Assembly: GCA_955652625.1 (NCBI GenBank)
Contig: CATPBM010000334.1
Location: 1-5,468 of the forward strand
DNA length: 5,468 nt
From: an uncultured Steroidobacteraceae bacterium
GTDB lineage: Bacteria; Pseudomonadota; Gammaproteobacteria; Steroidobacterales; Steroidobacteraceae
Reading direction: 5' to 3'
The notes beneath the pieces are model-generated. The model saw only the letters and a program-made list of their open reading frames with translations. It was not told the DNA's origin and did not search any database. The position numbers were made by a program, and so were the translations under genes. Shown here in pieces: positions 1-5,468 of this stretch (the first letter of the stretch is position 1; each line of letters opens with the position of its first letter).

Positions 1-2076
1 CCGATGATTCCCCGATACGTCCTTGGTCCGCTGGTGACGGACCTTAATTTCGAATACTTTCCCGACTCCGAGGAGTCGGGGGAGCCGGACTTCAAAAGCT
101 ACAACCAGCAGCGCCTCGAGGAGGAGGTCACACGGCTGCGCCGCAACCAGATTCCATTCGACACCCTGGTGCTCGACTTCGCCTGGCACAACTACGGGTG
201 GGACGGCGGCTATGACTGGAGCCCGCTCATCCCGCATCCCCAGGAATTCTCGAGCTGGTTGCACAGCCATGGGATCAAGCTGAGCCTCAACGATCATCCG
301 GGCTACGCCAACACTGACGAGAGCATCCTGGCGTTCAACGACAGCCACGCACCGCAGGTGCTGAAAGCGCTCGGCCGTGCGCTGCCCCCGCTGGCGTCGT
401 TCGACCTGGATATCTCGCAGCGGTGGGAATTTTCCGCCGATCCTCACGATCGGGGTCTCGAGCATCACTGGTACGCGGCCGACGGCGAAGCTGCACACTG
501 GAAGCCGATCCGCATCGGGCTGCCCTGGCAACAGCAGGGCTACGCGAGCTATCAGGGCGTTGGCTGGTACCGGACATCAGTGCGACTGCCGGCGAAGCTT
601 CCTGAGAAACTGTATCTGTACTTAGGCGAGGTCAGGAAGAGCTATCGGATATTCATCAACGGCAAGGAGGCGACCCATAGCAAAATCCGTTGGCCGCAAC
701 GGCTGACCTATACCGACGTGGCCCCCTACACCATGGCTGGCCGCCAGAACCAGATCGTGCTGCGCGTGGAAGCCGGCGAGGGTGGTGGCGGGCTGCTGCT
801 GGGTCCGGCCGCGATCAGGGATGTCGAGCCGCCCGAGCGGATCTACTTCGATCTGTCGAATCAGCAGCAGGCCGAGATTTTCATGCGCGATCTGCATGGC
901 CCGCTGATGCAGGAAGGCGTGGACTTCTGGTGGGTGGATGGCGGCAGCGGTGCCGTTGACATGCCCGGCCTCAACAAGCAGCTCTGGACCAACAAGGTGT
1001 TCTTCGATTACACCCAGCAGAACGGCCGGCGCGGGTTCATCCTGGGCCGCTACGGCGACTGGGGGAGCGAGCGCTATCCGGGGTTCTTCACCGGCGACAC
1101 GTATTCGCAGTGGCCCGTGCTCGCCTACGAGGTCGCATTCACGGCTCGTGGCGGCAACGTCCTGGTGCCCTACATCAGCCATGACATCGGTGGATTTCAC
1201 GGTAAGAAGATCGATTTCGACCTGTACGCGCGCTGGATCGAGTTCGGCACCTTCAGCCCGATCCTGCGGATGCATAGCGCCCACGCGAATCCCCGCGAGG
1301 GGAACCTGCGCATGCCCTGGATCTACGGCGATCAGGGCATCGCCCTGATGCGAAAGTACTTCACGCTGCGCACGCAACTCATTCCTTATCTCTATACCTA
1401 CACGTGGCTGGCGCACCGCGACTCCGTCCCGATATTGCGGCCGCTCTACCTCAAGTACCCGCAACTCGAAGAGGCTTACCGCCACTCGCACGAATACTTC
1501 TTCGGAGAGGAGATGCTGATTGCTCCGGTCCTTGACCCGGACGGCGATCAGAGCATCTATCTTCCACCGGGTCAGTGGATCGATTTCTTCAGCGGCAAGG
1601 GCTATGCCGGAGGCGCGACTTTTAGCGCGCACTTCGGTGTGGATGAAACGCCGGTGTTTGTTCGCGAAGGCGCGCTTATCCCCGAACAGGGCGTGAGCGA
1701 CTACTCCAATGCCAAGCCCCTCGACCCGGTCATCCTCAACGTCTACGGGTCGGGTGAAGGCCGCTTCGATCTGTACGAAGATGACGGGGTTTCGCTTGCC
1801 TACGATAAAGGCGAGTACGCCGTGACGGCCTTGAGGTACGCCACGAGCAGCGCCGGCGTCCACCATCTGCTCATCGGGCCCACCCAGGGCGCATTTCAGG
1901 GCCAGCTACAGGCACGCTCATATGAGCTGCGCATCCACGCCGCCGGCAAACCCGCCTCGATATCCGTCGACGGCAAGGACGTCGGACCGGCAACCTGGGA
2001 TGCCGCGCAGGCCACCGCCCTCGTGGTGCTCCCGAGGCGACCCATCCGGGATAGGATCGAAGTAACGTGGCGCTGA
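1..2076 (+). CDS. GH31 family alpha-glucosidase-type glycoside hydrolase, 5'-truncated by the window edge
   Basis: Retaining glycoside hydrolase of family GH31, probably releasing alpha-linked glucose (or xylose) from oligosaccharide ends. The frame is open from base 1. The ATG at 4 is internal, because IPRYVLG (about residues 2-8 from that Met) is the entry to the catalytic barrel and the usual N-terminal beta-sandwich is missing upstream, so signal peptide and true start are not visible. Seen, numbered from the Met at 4: barrel strands 1-2 (~50-100), an inserted GH2-like beta-sandwich (~140-275), WWVDGG with predicted nucleophile D312, FTGDTYSQW with predicted acid/base D365, HDIGGF (393-398), RMHS (422-425), then C-terminal beta-domains ending in a DUF5110-like stretch containing YEDDG (591-595). 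All main GH31 motifs are intact, so the enzyme should be active. Substrate cannot be read from sequence; the VDGGSG context differs from classical WxDMNE alpha-glucosidases. It is the first gene of a same-strand cluster. Confidence 0.95.
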   Translation, partial: PMIPRYVLGPLVTDLNFEYFPDSEESGEPDFKSYNQQRLEEEVTRLRRNQIPFDTLVLDFAWHNYGWDGGYDWSPLIPHPQEFSSWLHSHGIKLSLNDHPGYANTDESILAFNDSHAPQVLKALGRALPPLASFDLDISQRWEFSADPHDRGLEHHWYAADGEAAHWKPIRIGLPWQQQGYASYQGVGWYRTSVRLPAKLPEKLYLYLGEVRKSYRIFINGKEATHSKIRWPQRLTYTDVAPYTMAGRQNQIVLRVEAGEGGGGLLLGPAAIRDVEPPERIYFDLSNQQQAEIFMRDLHGPLMQEGVDFWWVDGGSGAVDMPGLNKQLWTNKVFFDYTQQNGRRGFILGRYGDWGSERYPGFFTGDTYSQWPVLAYEVAFTARGGNVLVPYISHDIGGFHGKKIDFDLYARWIEFGTFSPILRMHSAHANPREGNLRMPWIYGDQGIALMRKYFTLRTQLIPYLYTYTWLAHRDSVPILRPLYLKYPQLEEAYRHSHEYFFGEEMLIAPVLDPDGDQSIYLPPGQWIDFFSGKGYAGGATFSAHFGVDETPVFVREGALIPEQGVSDYSNAKPLDPVILNVYGSGEGRFDLYEDDGVSLAYDKGEYAVTALRYATSSAGVHHLLIGPTQGAFQGQLQARSYELRIHAAGKPASISVDGKDVGPATWDAAQATALVVLPRRPIRDRIEVTWR

Positions 2077-2132
2077 AGATGCAGCGCACGGCCGCGCGCA
2101 GCGCCCAAGCAAGATACACTCGACGCACCACG

Positions 2133-4289
2133 ATGAAACGTCTTCCGACCAGCCTCGCTGCACTTCTGTATACGGGGTCCGCGGTGTTCGGCGCTCAGCT
2201 GGCCGAGGCTCCCGAGAGGCCCGCCGGACAGGCGGTATCTGCCGATGCGACAAGCTACGTTCAGTGGCTCGAAGAGCGCTCGATGCTGCATCAGGCGCAA
2301 GTGCTGGCGCGCAGTTACTCGGGTAACGGAGCGCAATGGCAGCATCCCTACGGCACGCCGCAGCCGCGTGAGGCGGTGTCGCGTGCCTCGGTCTGGTTCA
2401 CCGCCTATCCCGCCTCGACCATTGCAGCCTCGCCCGGGACATCCGTCCTGGCCATGCTTGCCGATGAGCGGCTGTGGAGCGCTTTCCAGGCGATCGGGAT
2501 CCAGGGCATACATACCGGTCCGATGAAGCGCTCGGGTGGCGTGCGCGATCTGTCCTATACGCCCTCCATCGACGGCAATTTTGACCGCATCAGTTTCGAG
2601 ATCGATCCTGCTTTCGGCACCGAGGCGCAGTACAAGGCTCTGGTCGCGTCCGCGCGCACCCATGGCGCGATCGTCATCGGCGACATCGTTCCGGGGCACA
2701 CCGGCAAGGGGCCTGACTTCCGCCTGGCTGAGAGGGGGTACGCCGACTACCCCGGTCTCTACCACATGGTGCGCATCGAGCCTGCGGACTGGGGGCTTCT
2801 GCCGGCCATTCCCGCCGGACGTGACGCCGTCAATTTGAGTGCCGCCACGATCGACGCCCTGCAGGCCAAGGGCTACATCGTGGGACAGCTCCATTCCGGG
2901 ATTTTCTACGAGCCCGGAGTCAAGGATACGGACTGGAGCGCCACGGATGTCGTGCGGGGCGCGGATGGAGTACAGCGCCGCTGGGTATACCTTCACTACT
3001 TCAAGCAGGGTCAACCCACTCTCAACTGGCTCGACCCGTCATTCGCCGCCGAACGCCTGGTAATCGGTGACGCGGTGCACGAGCTGGGCGTGCTCGGGGA
3101 CGGCATGCTGCGTCTGGATGCCAACGGGTTGCTCGGCATAGAGCGCGATCCCACGGGACGGGTGTGGTGGGCTGGCCATCCGCTGTCACTGACGGCGAAT
3201 CAGCTCATCGCTGACATGGTGAGGAAGCTGGGAGGTTTCACTTTCGAGGAGCTGGCGCTGCCGCTGGACAACATGAAGGAAATGTCGCAGGGCGGCCCGG
3301 ATCTGTCCTACGACTTCGTGACGCGCCCCGCCTACGACGACGCGCTTCTCACGGGAGACGCGGAATTGCTGCGGCTGGTGTTCCAGCTCATGAGCAAGCA
3401 CGGTATCGACCCCGGGCGCCTGATCCATGCTCTGCAGAATCACGACGAGCTGACCATGGGGCTCTTTCACTTCGCCGTGCACGCGGATGAGCTCTTCCCG
3501 TATCGGGGCAGACAGCTGACGGGCAAGGAGCTTCGCGAGCTCGTGCATCGGGAGATGTATGAGCGGCTCATCGGCGAACGCGCCCCCTACAACCTGAAGT
3601 TCGGCGACGGTGTGGCCAGCACAACGGCTACCGTCATCGCCGCCACCCTCGGCATCAGGGACATCACCACGCTGAAGCCAGCCGACGTGGAGAAGATCAA
3701 GCGGCTGCACCTGCTGCTTGCTTTCTACAATGCCATGCAGCCGGGTGTGTTCGCCCTGTCGGGCTGGGACCTGGTGGGAGCGCTCACCGTTCCGGCTGCC
3801 TCGGTGCGCGAACGGCTCGCAGACGGCGACACCCGCTGGATCAACCGCGGCGCCTATGACCTGCTCGGTTCGAACCCGAAGGCGATGCGCTCGGCGGCGG
3901 GCTTGCCGCGCGCCGTGGCGCTGTACGGCTCGCTGCCGCAGCAGCTCAAGAAGCCCGACTCGTTCGCCTCACAATTGGCGCGCCTGCTCAAGGTGCGTGC
4001 GAACCTGCATCTGTACGCGGCACGCCTGGCCGATGTACCGAGCGTGCAGGCGAAGGGGCTGCTGGTGCTGGTGCACGAGCTGCCGGAGAAGTCGGGACTC
4101 GAGATTACGGCCATCAACTTCGGGGATCGCGCGGTAGATGAGTCTGTGCTCATTCGCGGCGCGACGCCGGATTCGAAGGCCATCGATGTCCTCGATCCCC
4201 AAGCGCCAACGCTGGCTGTCGGCGCAGACGGAAGCCTGCGGCTGCACCTGAACCCATTCGAGGGCAAGGCGTTGCGGATCAAGGGCTGA
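2133..4289 (+). CDS. Exported GH13 (alpha-amylase superfamily) protein, trehalose synthase / maltose glucosyltransferase-like
   Basis: 718-residue GH13 protein. It resembles the trehalose synthase-like group that interconverts maltose and trehalose, although hydrolysis is also possible. The start at 2133 is chosen because [20 protein letters not shown] is a signal-peptide-like N-terminus (KR, then a hydrophobic core), implying periplasmic or secreted location; no clear Shine-Dalgarno precedes it. In-frame starts also exist at 2067 (GTG, overlapping the GH31 stop) and 2079 (ATG). Seen, numbered from 2133: region [10 protein letters not shown] (183-191; D184, H189, with Gly where Asn is usual), region [11 protein letters not shown] (324-332; R327 and predicted nucleophile D329), region III FTFEEL (369-374; predicted acid E372 or E373), region IV QNHDE (435-439; N436, H437, D438). 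The C-terminal ~100 residues form a beta-rich domain with a FGDRAV stretch. The gene lies 56 bp after GH31. The GH13 call is firm; the exact activity is inferred from resemblance only. Confidence 0.88.
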   Translation: MKRLPTSLAALLYTGSAVFGAQLAEAPERPAGQAVSADATSYVQWLEERSMLHQAQVLARSYSGNGAQWQHPYGTPQPREAVSRASVWFTAYPASTIAASPGTSVLAMLADERLWSAFQAIGIQGIHTGPMKRSGGVRDLSYTPSIDGNFDRISFEIDPAFGTEAQYKALVASARTHGAIVIGDIVPGHTGKGPDFRLAERGYADYPGLYHMVRIEPADWGLLPAIPAGRDAVNLSAATIDALQAKGYIVGQLHSGIFYEPGVKDTDWSATDVVRGADGVQRRWVYLHYFKQGQPTLNWLDPSFAAERLVIGDAVHELGVLGDGMLRLDANGLLGIERDPTGRVWWAGHPLSLTANQLIADMVRKLGGFTFEELALPLDNMKEMSQGGPDLSYDFVTRPAYDDALLTGDAELLRLVFQLMSKHGIDPGRLIHALQNHDELTMGLFHFAVHADELFPYRGRQLTGKELRELVHREMYERLIGERAPYNLKFGDGVASTTATVIAATLGIRDITTLKPADVEKIKRLHLLLAFYNAMQPGVFALSGWDLVGALTVPAASVRERLADGDTRWINRGAYDLLGSNPKAMRSAAGLPRAVALYGSLPQQLKKPDSFASQLARLLKVRANLHLYAARLADVPSVQAKGLLVLVHELPEKSGLEITAINFGDRAVDESVLIRGATPDSKAIDVLDPQAPTLAVGADGSLRLHLNPFEGKALRIKG
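4281..4285 (+). promoter_or_regulatory. Ribosome binding site AAGGG before the start of the broken GH92 gene
   Basis: AAGGG lies inside the last codons of the GH13 gene, five bases before the ATG at 4291. The spacing and the one-base gap between the GH13 stop and this ATG suggest translational coupling. It supports the view that a real gene once began at 4291, although its reading frame now closes after 18 codons. Confidence 0.5.
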
Positions 4290-4290
4290 A

Positions 4291-4598
4291 ATGCGCACCG
4301 CAAGTGTGTTTGGCACGCTGGCCGCCGCCGTACGGGGGAATACATGATCGGCAGCCCACTGTTCACGAAACTCACGCTCACCCTGCAAGGCGGCAGGCGC
4401 TTTGTCGGGTCGGCGCCGCGCAATTCCCCGGGCAACCTCTACATTCAATCGGCACGACTGAACGGCGGTCCGCTCGATGCTCCCGTTATCACCCACCAGC
4501 AGGCCGAGGCCGGCGGAGTGCTCGAGTGTGACATGGGTCCGACCCCTTCCACGTGGGGTTCCGCGTGGAGAGGCACTCCACTTCCATCCGGCAGGTGA
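4291..4598 (+). pseudogene. Remnant of a GH92 alpha-mannosidase gene with internal deletion and frame change
   Basis: Two pieces are visible. From the ATG at 4291, a frame of 18 codons reads MRTASVFGTLAAAV then RGNT and a stop at 4345-4347; its first 14 residues look like the start of a signal peptide. From about 4332, in another frame (the frame of the upstream GH13 gene), comes a stretch typical of the C-terminal end of GH92 exo-alpha-mannosidases: TGEYMIGSPLF, then NLYIQSARLNG, then GGVLE and MGPTPSTWG, ending at a stop at 4596-4598. In that frame the first Met is at 4344. GH92 proteins are usually about 700-800 residues with catalytic residues in the central (alpha/alpha)6 domain, all absent here. 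The simplest reading (inference) is one GH92 gene that lost roughly 2 kb, joining a signal-peptide start to the last ~78 codons out of frame. The 84-residue product from 4344 might be translated but could not be catalytic. A collapse or chimera in assembly is an alternative. Confidence 0.8.
4593..4598 (+). promoter_or_regulatory. Ribosome binding site AGGTGA of the GH65 gene
   Basis: AGGTGA matches the Shine-Dalgarno core over six bases and sits seven bases before the ATG at 4606. Its last three bases are the TGA stop codon of the GH92 remnant. In the ancestral arrangement, termination of GH92 and initiation of GH65 were therefore probably coupled. It decides in favour of 4606 as the GH65 start. 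Confidence 0.65.
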
Positions 4599-4605
4599 TC
4601 AGAGG

Positions 4606-5468
4606 ATGAAACTCCGTCGGCGCCTGGCGGCGCGCTTACTGGGATACGGCCTGTGCTGCCTCGCCTGTGCGGCGCATGCCCAGACCGATCCGAGCTTCCT
4701 GCTCACCGCCACGAGCAGCGACTTCGGCACGTATTTTCCAACGTATCTCGCCAACGGTTACCTGTCGAGCATGACGGGTCCGCGCGGCACTGAAAGCAAT
4801 CTGGCGTACCTGGTGGCCTTCATGGATTACACCAAGGAGGACATCTCGCGCCCGGCCGCCATCCCAGGTTGGAGCGGCATTGACTACAGCACCGGTAAGT
4901 CCAGTGCGGGGGAATTCTGGCTCAACAACGTCAAGCTGGGCGCGAAAGCCTACAGCGGCTATCGCCAGACGCTGAACATGCATGACGGCACCCTGAGCAC
5001 CAGCTATCGGTACACGGACGACAGCAAGAAAAGCACCGAGATACGGGTGATCACCTTCGCGAGCCAGGCGTCCCCGCACCTTGGCGCGACACAACTGTCA
5101 ATCACCCCGGCATTTACCGGCACGGTGCAGCTGGCATTCTCCTTTACGCTCTGGGCCCCGCATCAGCCGCGTTTTCCCATCCGCACCATGACCGGCGAGG
5201 CGATGCAGGAAGCAGTCGCCGCCAACAATATGAGCGTGCTCGAGCCGGTGAATCACGCGACGCCCGATCGGGCTCCGGTGTGGTACTACGGCTATACGCG
5301 GGTACTGGCGCGTGATGCCGATTCCCACGATTTGACCTTTTGGCTCGACGGCAAGGCCGAACAGGGTCTGTCCATGGCGGAAGCGGCTGCCATCGGGCTT
5401 CCCGCCGACGTCAGTCCCACCGATGTCAAGCTGGTCAAGACTCCCTACCAGCTTGACATCGGTGGGAC
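4606..5468 (+). CDS. Exported GH65 family protein (kojibiose/trehalose hydrolase-like), N-terminal part, cut by the window end
   Basis: 287 codons are open to the window edge. Seen: a signal peptide with MKLRRR, a hydrophobic stretch and an AHA-Q cleavage site at about residues 23-26; then FPTYLANGYLSS (44-55), which resembles the substrate-binding start of GH65 proteins; a WLNNVKLG stretch (105-112); YRQTLNMHDGTL (119-130), the 'R-x-L-dM-x-x-G-x-L' pattern of the GH65 N-terminal beta-sandwich; and further beta-rich sequence. The (alpha/alpha)6 catalytic domain with the general acid Glu lies beyond the window. GH65 contains disaccharide phosphorylases, acid trehalases, kojibiose hydrolases and glucosylgalactosyl-hydroxylysine glucosidases. 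Export from the cell argues for a hydrolase, since phosphorylases need cytoplasmic phosphate and use of the sugar phosphate (inference). The ATG is preceded by AGGTGA seven bases upstream. The last ~22 bases are the second arm of a perfect inverted repeat and may be artefactual, so the final seven or eight residues are unreliable. Confidence 0.78.
   Translation, partial: MKLRRRLAARLLGYGLCCLACAAHAQTDPSFLLTATSSDFGTYFPTYLANGYLSSMTGPRGTESNLAYLVAFMDYTKEDISRPAAIPGWSGIDYSTGKSSAGEFWLNNVKLGAKAYSGYRQTLNMHDGTLSTSYRYTDDSKKSTEIRVITFASQASPHLGATQLSITPAFTGTVQLAFSFTLWAPHQPRFPIRTMTGEAMQEAVAANNMSVLEPVNHATPDRAPVWYYGYTRVLARDADSHDLTFWLDGKAEQGLSMAEAAAIGLPADVSPTDVKLVKTPYQLDIGG
5414..5468. repeat. Perfect 22-bp inverted repeat with 11-nt spacer at the window end
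   Basis: Bases 5414-5435 (beginning GTCCCACCGATG and ending AAGCTGGT) are the exact reverse complement of bases 5447-5468 (beginning ACCAGCTTG and ending GGTGGGAC). The spacer is CAAGACTCCCT (5436-5446). It lies inside the GH65 reading frame, and the second arm ends at the last base of the window. There is no T-tract and no stop codon nearby, so it is not a terminator. A fold-back artefact, or a contig break caused by a genuine inverted repeat, is the most likely explanation. Confidence 0.95.

Noticed and set aside
622..1866. Antisense open frame of 414 codons opposite the GH31 gene
   Set aside because: It mirrors a GC-rich coding sequence that carries all GH31 motifs. The antisense translation shows no recognisable domain and is a codon-bias shadow.
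2067..2132. GTG at 2067 as the start of the GH13 gene
   Set aside because: It would place 22 arginine/alanine-rich residues before a good signal peptide, and the Shine-Dalgarno is weak. The ATG at 2133 fits an exported protein better, though 2079 is kept open as a finding.
2077..2132. Promoter or terminator between the GH31 and GH13 genes
   Set aside because: No paired -35/-10 elements and no stem followed by T residues can be seen in the 56 bases, so co-transcription is more likely.
1896..3014. Antisense open frame of 372 codons spanning the GH31 end and the GH13 start
   Set aside because: It crosses a gene boundary on the other strand and its translation has no family resemblance; the sense-strand GH13 motifs explain the region.
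3854..4496. Antisense open frames over the GH13 end and the GH92 remnant
   Set aside because: They overlap sense-strand sequence with clear homology, and their translations are arginine-rich and featureless.
4304..4531. A third + strand frame of 75 codons in the region after GH13
   Set aside because: The GH92 homology lies in the frame containing the ATG at 4344; this frame has no recognisable content.
4542..4581. Small hairpins (ACCCC with GGGGT; GTGGAG with CTCCAC) before the GH65 gene as a possible terminator
   Set aside because: The stems are five to six pairs, no T-run follows, and they lie within the GH92-derived coding tail just upstream of a gene on the same strand.

Overview
The window is a GC-rich stretch whose codons mostly end in G or C. 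It carries carbohydrate-active genes only, all on the + strand and closely packed. Both ends are cut inside genes. GC richness, Sec-type signal peptides on the secreted enzymes and a CAZyme cluster of this make-up suggest a Gram-negative glycan degrader, perhaps a gammaproteobacterium of the Xanthomonadales/Steroidobacterales kind. No rRNA, tRNA or taxonomic marker is present, so this assignment is weak.

Layout: (1) positions 1-2076 hold the catalytic and C-terminal part of a GH31 alpha-glucosidase-type enzyme, with a GH2-like sugar-binding beta-sandwich inserted in its barrel. (2) After a 56-bp gap, 2133-4289 encodes a complete exported GH13 protein of the trehalose synthase / maltose glucosyltransferase-like kind. 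(3) The 316 bp at 4290-4605 look like a spacer but contain the wreck of a GH92 alpha-mannosidase gene. A start codon with a good Shine-Dalgarno and the first part of a signal-peptide-like N-terminus are followed, in another frame, by the last ~78 codons of a GH92 protein and what looks like its own stop codon. (4) 4606 to the window end encodes the N-terminal part of an exported GH65 protein.

The three intact enzyme classes act on alpha-glucosidic bonds. A joint role in trimming alpha-gluco-oligosaccharides (maltose, trehalose, kojibiose, isomaltose or nigerose types) in the periplasm is a reasonable inference. GH31 would release alpha-glucose, the GH13 enzyme would interconvert or hydrolyse alpha-diglucosides, and the GH65 enzyme, being exported, is more likely a hydrolase than a phosphorylase. 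The GH92 remnant suggests the ancestral locus also dealt with alpha-mannosides, for example a mixed glucose/mannose glycan.

The points most worth a second look are the GH92 internal deletion at about 4315-4340 and a perfect 22-bp inverted repeat that ends exactly at the last base of the window. The second looks like an assembly or library artefact at a contig end, so the last ~22 bases should not be trusted. I see no convincing evidence for a wholly new type of system.
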